Notes: a model not told the origin generated them from the sequence alone. A stretch of DNA of 64,000 nucleotides from Lepisosteus oculatus (GCF_040954835.1 NC_090714.1:4142501-4206500); one strand, 5' to 3'; counted from the stretch's first letter, positions 48,306 to 61,575 are shown. Program-made: numbers and translations.

Positions 48306-51300
48306 GCGCGGAATGGGGGCGGGGCAGGAGCCCCCGGGGGGGGGGGGATGCCTACACGGGCAGGCGCTGTCCCCCGAACGCGAGCAGACGAGCCGGGGGA
48401 CTCTGCAGAAAAAGTTTGATTATGTGCAATAGATAGCGCCAGACTCTAGGACTGCAGAGCACAGCCAGCTCCAAGCGCAGCTCTGATCAAGACTGGGACA
48501 CAGGATACTGAGGCTCCCTCATTGCTGATGTCAGCCCGTTCCATGCCAGTCGGGACCCTTCTGGTTCAACAGGCAATTATTAATAACATCTTGAAGTGCT
48601 CCCAGCATTTATTCTTCACAACAGGCAGGATTGTGAAACTTCAAAGGCCTGACCTCCTCCTGAAGTTTTCTGATTGATTGCATTGAATCTTGTTGGGGGC
48701 AAAAAAAACAAAACAAAACTGTTTGCTTCTCCATCCTAAGTGATCTGATCTTGCTCGTACTCAGAAACCATCATCTCTTAGAGACTGGTGTTTATTTTAT
48801 TCTTTTTTTTTATTATGCTCTACCTATAAAGGGGGCCTGAGTCTGAGAGAGATTCAGTTCTTTGTATCATCAAGATTTGGCGAAGGGTGTTGTAACAGAG
48901 CAAGATTCATTTAGCATTAGCGTCAGGAAAGTGTTGCTAGGGCTTGAGGTGGTCAATGTGTGTACCGGAAGCTATATTCATCAAGATATCACCTTAAGAA
49001 GTTGACCCTCTGCTGCCATTTTAGTAATCGGAAGAAAAATTCTTTTTTTTTTAAGCAACAAGAAGTGTGACCTCCCATGTTGTCCCACAAAAACCATGGA
49101 GGTCAGATTGAATGTTTACCTTTCCGATAAACATTGTATGTTTTTCAGCCTTTGCATTTGCATTTTGAGTTGACCTCTGTTTCAATACTTACAGTTCTGA
49201 TCTCCTACTGACTCATCTCCTCTTGCGTCTCAGATGTGGTCATTTGAGCTCAGTTGATTTGAGTACATTATGTTAGCACCTTTGTTTCAAGCGAGCAGAA
49301 ATATGTAATAATGGAAAAGCATTTAATCCTGCTTCTGGATGGAAAGGCCCTTCAGTGGCCAACTAACATGATGTTGCACACTAGTATTCAGTGAGAGTTG
49401 TTATTTTTACTGTATGTTAATTTCACCACAATTTGCATTTGTCTTGCCAGCTCATACCTCGATGAAGCTTTTCTAGAGCCCTTTTAGACTCGGATATGGG
49501 GACCTGTTGGCTTTCATTCCAGTCCAGCTCCCCAAAAAAAAACATAATTGAACTAGTAATTTGATCAGTGGGGAACCTTTTAATCCTGTCAAAAACTGAG
49601 GTTGGCATGTTGCTTTAGCATCGAAATAGTTGAAACAGTTCTGCTTGTTCAAAGAGTGCGGGGGGAAGGGATCTCAAGTGGGCCAAGTAGTGGAGGAGTC
49701 CACTCAAGCGTAGGTTGAGCTGTGGAGTCTGGTTACTAGCCGACTGTGACTGGGATTTCCCCAGTACAATTGGCTGAGTGCTTCCAAGGGCAGGGTGGTG
49801 TTAGTCAGCCGTGGCACACAGTGACCACTTTAGTCTTGCTGGCAAGCGGTGCTGTCAGTGGGGGACGTGCCTTTCTTCCAATTGGCGCTGAACCTCTAGT
49901 TCGTGCTGTGTTGCCAGTGACGTATTGAAAGCTCTAAGGCTCCAAGGTGGGTGAGTCAGGGGAGTCTTCCTGCCCTTCCTCATTCTTCAGACTCTCCTGT
50001 GTGCGGTGACAAGGTTCATAGCTGTAATCTGAGATGTGAGAAACTCACAGTTGGCTCTTCCACATCCTCTTGTTACAATCAAAGAATATTTTTCATAAAA
50101 AAAGGATTAAAGTTGATGCCAATGGAGGCCAATTTATTAATGTTATTAGTTCAATTAAGGTTACAGTTAGGTGACTGAGAGCACAACTGGAATGAAACCT
50201 AGCAAGCACAGGATCCCCCAAGATTACAGTCAGGAGCCCCTGCACTGCTGGGTTAATCTCAAATATTTGTACATGGCATTGGGTTGGTCTCCTGGTCTTT
50301 TCTGAGTCCTCCAAGTGCCACTGGCAATGTGACAAAATAAATATCAGCTCTGTGGGTGATGATTTAATCTGGCAGGAAAAGCTTGGCCTGTTTGAAAATT
50401 GAATTTGTGGAGTGCACAGTTTCAGCAGAACTGATAAGCCGCCAGACATGTGCATGATAGAAGCTCGGCTGCCGTCTGCGCCATGATGCCCTCTCAATCG
50501 TTAAAATGAAGGGAAGCAAAACTGATTTTCTCTGCCACTTGTCGTTGAGGATGACCCCCAACAGATTTCCAGTTTTGGTGTATGCCTGACTAGATTAAGC
50601 AGTGTCTCAGTCCTTGCAGGCTTATTGTGGCAAAACTTGCTTCATTTTTAGGCTACAGAGGGATTGGATTCAATTCAACTCCTGTTTTCCGGATGTTCTA
50701 AGCAATGCATTTTGAGCCACCTTGTAACAGCAACAAATGGTACAGCAAAGCATTCTGAAATACAAGATCTTTCTTCTAAAGCTGTGTTATTCTTCTAAGA
50801 CTGCGTTCAGAACAAATAACGTTCAAAGCTTTAAGTGACTTACATGATTTTGGTAGAATTTGTTCTTAAATACTTGCTATTCAGTGACATTCTGCTTCTG
50901 ATTTATTTGTCAGTCCATATGTTACAGGGAAGTGGTGACATTATCCCACCTTGCAGTGCATTTAGAAAAGGAAATGTGCTTTGCTCTGCTCTCCTCCTTT
51001 TGAAACTACAGGTGAGCACTGTCTAGGTTGTAAAAGTTCATGGCACTACAAGAAAAAGGTGGGCCAGTCATGTGCCTTCTTTTTTTCTCTAAATGAAGGG
51101 AATTTTTTTCCATGTGGAGTGGTGTAAAATATTATGTATAATGATTTGTTTTGAAGAAATGTTAACACTTTAAAAGCCATATATAACGAACAAGTGTAAA
51201 CTGATATATCAAGACATTCCATGCCAAATTTGAAGAACCTAATCAGAATCTATGGTAACTGCTGACGAGTCAGTGAAAATGCATTTGGCCCTCAGTTCTA

Positions 51301-51830
51301 GCTTCATATGTGGTCAGTCTGTCCAGCTTTGCAGGAATGTCCTCTGCGTGTTCTTGAGTGGCCCAAGCGATCTGCTGCATGTGTAAAGGAGGAACGTGAG
51401 GATGTTTCAAATGAGCCGGGATTAGAGGTGAAAGAGTCCATTGTATGGACAAGCAAAAGTGCAGCAGCTAATGGCAGCTAATTTCACACCTCAGCCAGAG
51501 TGGTGCAGTGCAGATCTGCTCGAGTTGAATTTCACTAGAGGAATGTACGTTATTAATTTCAGTGTTGCACTGCTCACTGCAACACACTGTTCTGATACGA
51601 AGGAAACACTTGTAAAAACTACAAGATGTCTATTGTGAGCTGCGCTAAACAAATAATGACATAAAGCAGTACTACAGTAACGCATGCATCACAACAACAC
51701 ACGCCAGTTTTGTTGTGAAATAGTGGGGTCAGCATTTGATATGGTGGTCTACATTGTAGAAATTATCCTCTTTGGTTTGGTAGTGTTTTGAAATGCCCTC
51801 TGTGTGACTTTTGCCCTCTAATAAACCCCG
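48306..51830 (+). other. cramp1: cramp1 3' UTR (probable) and downstream DNA
   Basis: AT-rich sequence after the cramp1 stop with no convincing coding exon. AATAAA-type signals occur near 50335 and 51815-51822; the latter would give a ~3.5 kb UTR, in line with the long UTR of mammalian CRAMP1. The exact end cannot be decided from sequence alone. Confidence 0.4.
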
Positions 51831-54131
51831 CAGTTAACCTATGTTGAAAAGGCTGATTGGCTGAGATGAAACCATGTTTGAATGCCTGATTCTAATGTAA
51901 GTCTGGTTCAACTCATGATTCAATTTGTGCTGGTGCTGGGCAGCTGTTATTTCTTTTTGTTTGAAATATAAACTGTGCTTTATCCCGCACAAGTAGAGAA
52001 CGATCTTTTGCACTGCAGGAAAAAGCTCTAGTTTAACTGAATCTGCAGCATAAATGACTCGGAATTGCCTGATGCCTGATATTGCATTTAAACAGAATAA
52101 ATCTGTAGAAACGCCAACATTGTAAAATTAGTAGGAAATATTACTTCTGTCTCACATGGGCTGAGATTGTGGTTCAAATCGCTGAATTTGTTCAGGAGTC
52201 GCATGCCTTTTTATGCTAATGCAGACCAGTTCCTTCGTGCTACAGGAGATTGACTTTCCATTTTTATGCCAGGGAAAGGAGTGTTTCTAATGATTAGAAT
52301 GAAAGGCAAAAAGATATTTAGTTTTTTGTTCTGTTGTGGCCATTTCATGAGTAGTTTCTTTAACTTGGTTCTAAATGTCATGTACACTGTCTCTTTGACT
52401 CAGAAGTAAAGAACTTAATATAATGCATATTCATTTCAAAATGGTCAAAAATATTTGAATAACTGGTACACAAGCCCTCTAAGTAAGTAGGAGGTATATT
52501 GGCTCCTGTGAAGAAAAACAGTTGATTGATTCTGATTTAGCTTTATCCATTAGAATACTAACAATCCAGTTTGAACACATCCCTTGAAAGGTTTTCAGAC
52601 TATTTCTGCACAGACAAAACAGAGCTGATCAACGCATTTGGCAGCTTCATTGCTGGTTGAACCATTTCCCTTTTTTAATTTTTTTTTCCTTAGATGATAC
52701 TTCCTGTAGCTCTGGATTTTCAGGCCTGTTTTCCTGTGTTGAAACGAAGGTCCCATCGTTAGAGCTGAATGCATCTGATGAACAGCTAGTGTTGGACCAG
52801 AGCTGTTCTGTAGTCAATAACACCCAGCCCAATATCTGCTGACTCTGCTATAATATTAGCTCCAGACCTTTCTTTTTCTTATTACCAGATGGACAGGAGA
52901 GCTTAACCCTAACCCTGACAGCACCATCCCTGATTTGTTAAAAATGATTGGTTAAACAATTAAGAGGGACAAAATTCTCTGATGGTATAGTTGACTTGTT
53001 ATTTTTTCTGCAGGGAGTTACATTTGATTTTTAAAAAACTGCATTTTCTATAACATTTCCTAGCAAATATTGTGGCCTGCTTGTAAAGGATATAATAATA
53101 TGATGGTTTAAAGGCTTGTTTTAGGCGTTTGTACTTTTCAGTAGCATTTTTTCTCCCCGGAAGTCTATATGCTTTGATAATTCTTCCAACAGGTTTTTAA
53201 GACAAATGTTTGGGTTTTCAAGATGTGGTCAAAAGGCAGTGATGGCGCTTGTGCACTAAGATATGAAGCTAAAATTGTGGATCATGTTTAGGAATCAGAA
53301 GCTGGCTGGGCATCTTCAGTTGATTTGGTATGGAATCCTGTCTATGTGTTTGTGTGTGGGTGTGTTTGTACAGCATATAAGAATTCCTGTCTTCTCTGAC
53401 CTTTTGTATTATACTGTAAATTGTTTTTTTTCTGACTATTTATTGTCAACAGTTGAAAAGACAACAAGGTGTTTTTGGTTATTTAATATTTCAAGAAAAG
53501 GAAACGTGGAACCTCCAGTTTTAAGAGTTTCTCGTTTTGTAACAGGTGTTTTTACTTTTGTGGCCCTAAATACAATTTTAAATTTGTTTTTTGGTCTTCT
53601 GTGTTCCTGGCGTTTGTCCATTGGGGAAAGGTGCCCTAGTCAGGGAACAACAATCTGTTTTAATTACATAGTGGAATGAAGGGATGGGTGTATGAGAATA
53701 TTGCAGCCTCATTACATAAAAATCCTGTAATTTTTTGTAGGGGGAAATGCACAGTATTAAAAATGGTATATATGTAGCTGTTTGAATTCATACTTTTTGA
53801 AATATTGCAGCAGTTGCTGCTGGTTCTCATGTAAATATTATCCCTTTGGTGCAAGAAAGTATTCTAAATTCCAGGCAAGCTGTTACCTACTGTGTAGCGC
53901 AATTAACATGTTACACATGTGCAGTACAAAAAGACTTATTACATTAAAATGAAAGATCTTAGTGCAAAACACCAGCCATGAAATGGAGAACAGATTACCT
54001 TTTATCACCTCGTCCCTTGCCCTTGAACGCAATAGCTCAGTGTACCGTCTTAAACAAAACTGGTATGTTCATCACAGAAAAGCGCTGTATTTTGAGTGGG
54101 TGGGAGGGTGCTTTTTAATATGCTCAGACTA
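51831..54131. other. intergenic DNA
   Basis: AT-rich DNA without recognisable genes. Short open frames here show no family features. Another AATAAA lies near 52097. Confidence 0.5.
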
Positions 54132-55761
54132 CAGTGCCTTGCGAAAGTATTCGGCCCCCTTGAACTTTTCAACCTTTTGCCACATTTCAGGCTTCAAACA
54201 TAAAGATATAAATTTTTTATTTTATGTGAAGAATCACCAACAAGTGGGACACAATTGTGAAGTGGAACGAAATCTATTGGATTTTTGAAACTTTTTTAAC
54301 TAATAAAAAAATGAAAAGTGGGGCGTGCAAAATTATTCGGCCCCCTTGCGTTAATACTTTGTAGAGCCACCTTTTGCTGCGATTACAGCTGCAAGTCGCT
54401 TGGGGTATGTCTCTATCAGTTTTGCACATCGAGAGACTGAAATTCTTGCCCATTCTTCCTTGCAAAACAGCTCGAGCTCAGTGAGGTTGGATGGAGAGCG
54501 TTTGTGAACAGCAGTTTTCAGCTCTTTCCACAGATTCTCGATTGGATTCAGGTCTGGACTTTGACTTGGCCATTCAAACACCTGGATACGTTTATTTGTG
54601 AACCATTCCTTTGTAGATTTTGCTGTATGTTTGGGATCATTGTCTTGTTGGAAGATAAATCTCCGTCCCAGTTTCAGGTCTTTTGCAGACTCCAACAGGT
54701 TTTCATCCAGAATGGTCCTGTATTTGGCTGCATCCATCTTCCCCTCAATTTTAACCATCTTCCCTGTCCCTGCTGAAGAAAAGCAGGCCCAAACCATGAT
54801 GCTGCCACCACCATGTTTGACAGTGGGGATGGTGTGTTGAGGGTGATGAGCTGTGTTGCTTTTACGCCAAACATATCGTTTTGCATTGTGGCCAAAAAGT
54901 TCGATTTTGGTTTCATCTGACCAGAGCACCTTCTTCCACATGTTTGGGGTGTCTCCCAGGTGGCTTGTGGCAAACTTTAGACGAGACTTTTTATGGATAT
55001 CTTTGAGAAATGGCTTTCTTCTTGCCACTCTTCCATAAAGGCCAGATTTGTGCAGTGTAAGACTGATTGTTGTCCTATGGACAGACTCTCCCACCTCAGC
55101 TGTAGTTCTCTGCAGTTCATCCAGAGTGATCATGGGCCTCTTGGCTGCATCTCTGATCAGTCTTCTCCTTGTCTGAGCTGAAAGTTTAGAGGGACGGCCA
55201 GGTCTTGGTAGATTTGCAGTGGTCTGATACTCCTTCCATTTCAAGATGATCGCTTGCACAGTGCTCCTTGGGATGTTTGAAGCTTGGGAAATCTTTTTGT
55301 ATCCAAATCCGGCTTTAAACTTCTCCACAACAGTATTACGGACCTGCCTGGTGTGTTCCTTGGTCTTCACGATGCTCTCTGCGCTTTCAACAGAACCTTG
55401 AGACTATCACAGAACAGGTGCATTTATACAGAGACTTGATTACACACAGGTGGATTCTATTTATCACCATCAGTCATTTAGGACAACATTGGATCATTCA
55501 GAGATCCTCGCTGAACTTCTGGAGTGAGTTTGCTGCACTGAAAGTAAAGGGGCCGAATAATTTTGCACGCCCCACTTTTCATTTTTTTATTAGTTAAAAA
55601 AGTTTCAAAAATCCAATAGATTTCGTTCCACTTCACAATTGTGTCCCACTTGTTGGTGATTCTTCACATAAAATAAAAAATGTATATCTTTATGTTTGAA
55701 GCCTGAAATGTGGCAAAAGGTTGAAAAGTTCAAGGGGGCCGAATACTTTCGCAAGGCACTG
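54132..55761 (-). mobile_element. near-intact Tc1/mariner element (IR/DR type), 1.63 kb
   Basis: Both ends begin CAGTGCCTTGCGAAAGTATT and are flanked by TA, the Tc1 target. The inverted repeats are about 213 bp each (54132-54346 and 55549-55761). I could find only one mismatch between them. Each arm carries an outer and an inner copy of 'attcggcccc', the IR/DR layout of fish Tc1 elements. The transposase reads on the minus strand. The near-perfect arms point to a recent insertion. Confidence 0.95.
54351..55370 (-). CDS. Tc1-like transposase, DD34E, open frame with GTG at the start position
   Basis: A cut-and-paste transposase frame of about 339 codons, the full family length. The N-terminal paired-like helix-turn-helix region contains EKFKAGFGYKKISQASNIPR and STVQAIILKW, then a GRPSK hook. 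The catalytic core shows the first Asp in LWSDETK, the second in FQQDNDPKHTA and the Glu in NPIENLWKEL. Exactly 34 residues separate the last two. No stop or frameshift interrupts it. The codon before KTKEHTRQ, where related elements have ATG, is GTG, so efficient initiation is doubtful. The next in-frame Met is about 80 residues in, after the DNA-binding domain begins. Confidence 0.92.
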   Translation of the reverse strand: MKTKEHTRQVRNTVVEKFKAGFGYKKISQASNIPRSTVQAIILKWKEYQTTANLPRPGRPSKLSAQTRRRLIRDAAKRPMITLDELQRTTAEVGESVHRTTISLTLHKSGLYGRVARRKPFLKDIHKKSRLKFATSHLGDTPNMWKKVLWSDETKIELFGHNAKRYVWRKSNTAHHPQHTIPTVKHGGGSIMVWACFSSAGTGKMVKIEGKMDAAKYRTILDENLLESAKDLKLGRRFIFQQDNDPKHTAKSTKEWFTNKRIQVFEWPSQSPDLNPIENLWKELKTAVHKRSPSNLTELELFCKEEWARISVSRCAKLIETYPKRLAAVIAAKGGSTKY

Positions 55762-57460
55762 TATATGCAGCAGGCTCTTGGGATGGTCCAGACAAATTCT
55801 CAAGCAGACCCTTTTGTGAAAGCGTGACTGAGCATCGCTGAATAGGGCCTGGCTTGACTTGCCCTGTTTTTCTGAGGGCAGTGGTCAAAGGACATGGGAG
55901 CAACAGGAACATCATGATCCCATTCGGGGTTTTTTCCTGTTTTATGACCGGTTTTGGATTGCCTAGGATCACCCATCTTCGACTTTTTGACTCGGAAACA
56001 GCCAGGAAGCGGATCGCCTGGTATCATTCCAAGCTGTTGGACGAGGATACCAGCGGGTAAAAGGTACTACAGTTGCTGGCGTTTCTGGTTAGCTTCTTTA
56101 AAAGTGTCTTCTTTACAGTAAGAAAAACAAAACACATACGGGAAAGCGAATTACCCAGTTAAAATGTATTCTTGCACTACAGTTACAATGGGTTGAAAGC
56201 AAAGCAGCCGACAGAACCAATCAAATAAACATAATTCTGAAGGTTTCAAGTCTTGATTTGCAAGAGCTCAGGAAAGATGACTCTGATATCCTTGGCAATA
56301 AAGTCCCAGAGCTTTGGGGCGCAACAGGAGAAGACCCTGTCGGCGATAGTACTGCGACAGACCTGGGGAACAGAGGGGAGACCAGAATCGGACAAACCAA
56401 GGCTGCAAGGTGGGGAGTAGGACGATGGTACGTCAGACAGGTACTGAGGTGCTAAGCCAAGCCAACCTGACAGGAAGCCAGGTCAGGGTTGCCGGGATAG
56501 GAGTAATGTGATCACTTGCACAAGACCGGATCAGAATTCTGGCTGCTAAATTCAGGACATACTCAAGAAAGCTGGGTTAAAATAACAATAAATGAGACAA
56601 TAATTAAAATAATCAATTCGAAAGAAGACGTGATTTGTAGCTCTTCCTCCTAGTGGAAAAATAAGGAATCGCAAAATATCAATACTGTTCTAAGTAAAAA
56701 CGATGAAATTAAAGATACAAGGGAAGTAGAAGACAGGGGAAATAAGGACAATTGAGGAGTGTATAAATACATTATTCAATAATTGAATAAATGAACATGG
56801 TCACACTATGAAGTCAGAGGATAGCGTCTGGTTCTCTTCAGGAAAGGTGGGTTTGAGGAGCTGCAGACATGCAGGGACCCCTGACCCAGATCATCCGCGA
56901 TCTGGGGTGTGTATCTCTTCTGCCCCCTAGCGGTTACTCTCGTGAACTGCACGCGTCCGTCAGGGTGCACCATCTCCTGCTCGATCCGCCGGCCGTATTG
57001 CTGGGGCCGCCCCTGGGAGTGCACCCTCATGGGCTCCGCCCGGGTCAGGAGTTCACACCCATACCCTAATCGAGCACTAAACCCTGACTGTTTTTAACGC
57101 AATGCCTGTTGAGCATTTCAAACTTCTTGCATTCTTTTAACCCAAACTTGTATCAACGTTTTTACCGTGGTTTAACTTAAAGGACAGCCGGTGTCACGTT
57201 CCTGATGTGCACATTGTACGTTCATTACGTACCGCTATACATGCAGTATAAAGCAGGGCACTAGTAACCCTATTGAAATATTTTACACAGGCGAGCCTAA
57301 TTTCCGTCTGGGTAGCTCGCGTCATCTCCTTTCCCACCTCATACGACTAGCGTGATGCTAGCTACGTTTAGCGACGCTAGCTGGGCAGCCCCTTTCGAAA
57401 TAAAACACAATGTAGGTAGCTTCACGCTACTCCTCGTACAGCCCAAGTAAAAGCACATTT
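55762..57460. other. intergenic DNA with a probable dispersed repeat at 56230-56570
   Basis: The stretch 56230-56570 has 'cccagagctttggggc' and 'aggtactgaggtgctaagcc' wording typical of a dispersed fish repeat. A GC-rich open frame lies on the minus strand at 57060-56806 (see findings). Nothing else is recognisable. Confidence 0.4.
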
Positions 57461-57554
57461 GCGCAAGATTTTCCTCCCCGGCTACTGTCACATCGTCTCT
57501 CGGCTGCTTTCACTTCCGGGTCCGAGGCCGGCGGAGACGCGCTCTCTCTTTCTG
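57461..57554 (+). promoter_or_regulatory. dhrs7b: dhrs7b putative untranslated exon 1 and core promoter
   Basis: CpG-rich DNA with an ETS-type site CACTTCCGGG at 57511-57520 and a pyrimidine-rich tract closed by the donor TCTG|GTAGGT at 57554/57555. It is the best candidate for the TSS exon that splices to 62984. The link is inferred. Confidence 0.5.
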
Positions 57555-58249
57555 GTAGGTTTAGACAACGTGAAACGCACATGGAAGCCGCGTAATGAGA
57601 CAGAATCGTTTACCAGGGTTTGTGTCGTAGATTAACGCGATCAATCGGTTCAATCCCCCCACTCTGTAGGGAGACGGGCAGGTGGGACAGATGCGAGAAG
57701 CGCTTCCCAGTTTCTCATTGGAGTAACCGCCAGGACCACATGTGCAGCTGGATAATATTAAATATTTAAAGCCAGAAAGCGAAATAGCGGCATACATGCG
57801 GTCATACCGACGATATATACACGACTAAAGCTCAATATTTCTACGAGTGCGTTTACACGCAGCAGGCTTAGAATGCAGAACAGCTTTTATTTATTTTATT
57901 TTCCCTCCCCCTTATCGTTTCTTTCCCAATTTCCTCTTACCGCAAAGCACAACTGCCGCTCGATAAATCCACTTGCACAACAACCGGCTTAGCTTCTCCA
58001 TTTATATATATATATGTGGGTTTAGCTCTTTAACTTAAAGTTTAAGGCCAAGCAACAGTGGCGGCGGTTACGGGTTTGTTTTCATGAAGAAATACCGAGC
58101 CGCCCTGGGAAGGATGTGGAAGTGGAGCAATGGTCTCCACACGCTGGGGCTCAGGGTCCGGGTCGCGCTGGTTGTGCTGCGCTTGTCCCTTAACACTGGA
58201 GCCGTCGGATGGTGCCTGTAATACATCATCATCATCATCATAATTAATA

Positions 58250-58742
58250 ACATCTGTGAATTGCAATTGGTACAACACCAGTAATAACCGACGACAATAA
58301 TAATAATAATAATAATAGCTGTGAATTACGGTAGATGCAATAACAATAACAATAGTAGCAACAATAATAATGATAACAACGGTGAATTACGATGGGTACA
58401 AACCAATAATAACAACGACAACAAGAGCAACAACAATAATAATACGGTAGCTATGAATTAGGGTAGGTGCAATAACAATAACATCGACAACAACAATAAT
58501 AATTGTGACAACTGTGCATTACGGCAGGTACAATAACAACAGTAACTGAATTACGGTAGGTACAATAACATATTATTATTGTTGTTGTCGTTGTTATTAT
58601 TATTGCACCTACCGTAATTCACAACTATTATTATTATTGTTGCTCTTGTTGTCGCTGTTATTATTGGTACTGTACCTATCGTAATTCACCGTTGTTATCA
58701 TTATTATTGCTGTTATTGTTATTGTACCTATCCTAATTCAAA
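58250..58742. repeat. AAT/AAC-rich minisatellite arranged as a large inverted repeat
   Basis: Units of about 50-65 bp start with a TGAATTACGGTAGGTACAAT-like core followed by (AAT/AAC)n. Units at 58322, 58383 and 58455 read forward. Units at 58571-58621, 58624-58688 and 58689-58740 read as reverse complements in mirrored order. The centre (58509-58570) holds two short forward units. Confidence 0.88.
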
Positions 58743-61575
58743 GCTTTGAAGTCAAAGGTTGGTTGGTCAAGGTCTTTATATCTTATACCTGCTATTGTAT
58801 TAGTACATTAGTACATATTAGTACTTTAGTACCATTACTGCTACAAGGAATTTTGGGTTTGCGTGTTGTTTGCGTGTTACCTTGCCCTATTAAAACAATG
58901 AGTTAAATGCAATTGTACTGACACAGCTACCTTAGATATTTCTAATCAATGTTCAATGAAAAACTTTGAAAATATAGAGTAGCGAACTAAAACTAGACAA
59001 AGTACCTTCACGCAGTGTTGCGTTGGTATCTTTCTACCAACATTTGCAAAAAAATAACTATCAGTGTATAACGAGGCAACAGCTCATCATCTCTTTGTGT
59101 CTCAGCTAGTGAAACACTGATACACTCCTCTTCCTCTCATTTTGCCAAAAGAAAGTGTTTTTAGGAGCTCTTTCTGCTAGGATGGCTCAGAAGAACACTA
59201 TCTACCAGTCTTTTCTCAGATCACAGCTTTGCAGCATCGGATGTTCCAAAGGCTGCCAGTCCTGTGACACGGATCAGGTGGTTGTGCGGTGCTGGGACTG
59301 TGTAAGACCGGAGAGAGGGTGGACAAAGGCAGTTTAATTAGCCTGGAAAACTGTGTAATTAGTGGAAACTGTGCAAAACATCTGAGGAAAAGAAGTCAGA
59401 GGATGGCCAGGTCTGTGCTTCTCAATTAACCTGGCATGTGATCCTGTTAAAAAACCCCACACAATACTCGGTTGTAGGTCTTAACTATTGCCATTGTCAT
59501 GTTATCTGGGCGAGTCATTTAACTACAGTGTATGTCGTTTTTTTAACTTCTGTTTTTCATTGGGTTTTTTTTACTAGGCAAAGGTAACCACAAAAAAAAA
59601 AACAGTTGCCGGTCATCTCAAAAACCCCAAGTATGGCAAATGTCAATGCGTATAAATTCTGTTCTTTATCATTCTTTTGCATTTTTACAGAGGGTATAGA
59701 GCTGTGGCGGAAAAAAAAAAAAACTTTCAGAAACATAAAATCGTTATCAGTAGGTTATATCGATAATCCACCTCTCCCAATATCTCTCAAAAACCTCCTA
59801 CTGGAGTCTTAGCCTAAAGGTTCATTTTTCCATTTTATAAATCTCTGAAACAATAACCAGTTTTCTCTGGTCGGGGGGTCTGTAGCCATTTACGGGCTGC
59901 AGGGTATTTCGTTTCAGGAAATACTGTTTTGCCTTCATCTAGTTGCTTTTAGTCGGAGGGCAGTTTATATTGGTGACCAGACGGGGGGGTTGTTACCCCT
60001 AAAGGGCATGTGGTTGGTAAAGTTTCAGGCTCTTCTGAAGCTTCATCCAGGTACCAGAGGAATACAGGACGTCCTGTCTAGGAAGTTGCGAAGACCTGTA
60101 TAGAAGGGGGAAAAAAAGCTGTCATTTAACATACTGGACTCCTTCTGAATGACTGTGTTTGTTGTCCCAGCGTTTGACCTTAAAATACCTGCTCTCCCCT
60201 CATTGGAGCGCTGAGGCTTATTTTAGCGATTACGCTGACGTCATAAAGCAGCCGCAGAGTCCCTGGGCCGGTGCCATCATTCCCTGCAGTCCGGGTCTCT
60301 GCCTGACAGAGAGGCCGTCCCACCAGGGGAACCCAGTCTCCCGAGGGGCTTGACGAGGTGAGGACAGGGTTTTTTAGGTGGATGAGGGTAAAATCTGCAG
60401 GTAGAAATCTTTCCCTGGCTCAGCTTGGGGCTTGCTCGGTCTTTTAACTTATTTTCACAGTTCGGGTCATTTTGGTTGCTTTGAAGTAGACAGCTCAGCC
60501 TTTTGATTGTTTGATCTGTATACCCGACAGAAAAGAGCAGTTCCTTGCTTTATATTGTGAGGGATGGGGAGCTAGGGACTTAATGCAGAAAAGCTGGATC
60601 AGAACCTTTAGGGATCAGTGGGTTTACAGCCCAGAAACCTGGAATACTTTTCTTCCCAGGAGGTCAGTTGTACCAAGCTGCTCTGTGAGGGAGAGTTTCA
60701 TACTGTATGTCCTGGACCACTCCATACCAATTTAGAGACAGATCCAGCAGACAGTTTGGCAGACAGCACACACGTTTTGGGTTTCTCAAAGTTTAAAGAC
60801 GATGTTTTATGAGACGTTTTCAGAACAAAACAAAACAGGTTATATGAAAGGGCTGGGTTTGTCTTCCTGTTTTCTTAAATCCCAGGAAGTAAAAGCTTTC
60901 GTTATTTTTTTGTTAAAGGTGGAGGGGAGTTTAAATACCTGCTTTGTGAAAATTCTGCGGCCTGTTTTATTGACGTGGAAAAAAAACGTGTTCCAGAGGT
61001 TGCTCAACATAGAAACCTAAATAGAAACCTAAATGACAGTATCAGTACGTTGTTTTAGAATACACTGGTTTAAATGCTATAGTTGACTTGCAAACAAAAA
61101 ACCCAAAACAACTCCCATAACTAAAAAAGTCTCCAGTCTTGTATATTACAAGAGGAAAAGTCATTACCCAGAGGAAAGTCAGTGTCAAGGTCCCCAGCAG
61201 CGTTTAACCAGTAAAGTCGATTGTGTTCTCACCGGTAGCGCGGGCGTGAAGTGTAATTTAACTCCGTGTGGACGTGCTACCAGCTCACAAGGTGGACAAC
61301 AGCTGTCAGGGGAATTCTGCTCCTCAGTGTGCCAAACTGGGCTGTGCTGGCCTGGATCATCAGGAATGCGGCCAGGACCAGGGGCGAAACCTACATGTAT
61401 CCAGAGAAAGAGCTCAAAAGTTACATTACTAGATGCTAGACTCATAGTGAACTGTGTTGTCAGTTGTTACAATTAGGAAGGATCACTAAGCATCTAGTCT
61501 TTCTCCAGTGTTCCCCACTTTTAACTCTTTGCAGGACTGCGATTGTACCGACCTTGTGTTCCCTAACGTGCATTA

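Noticed and set aside
52900-52920. Interstitial telomeric repeat
   Set aside because: There are only about two copies of CCCTAA, well within chance.
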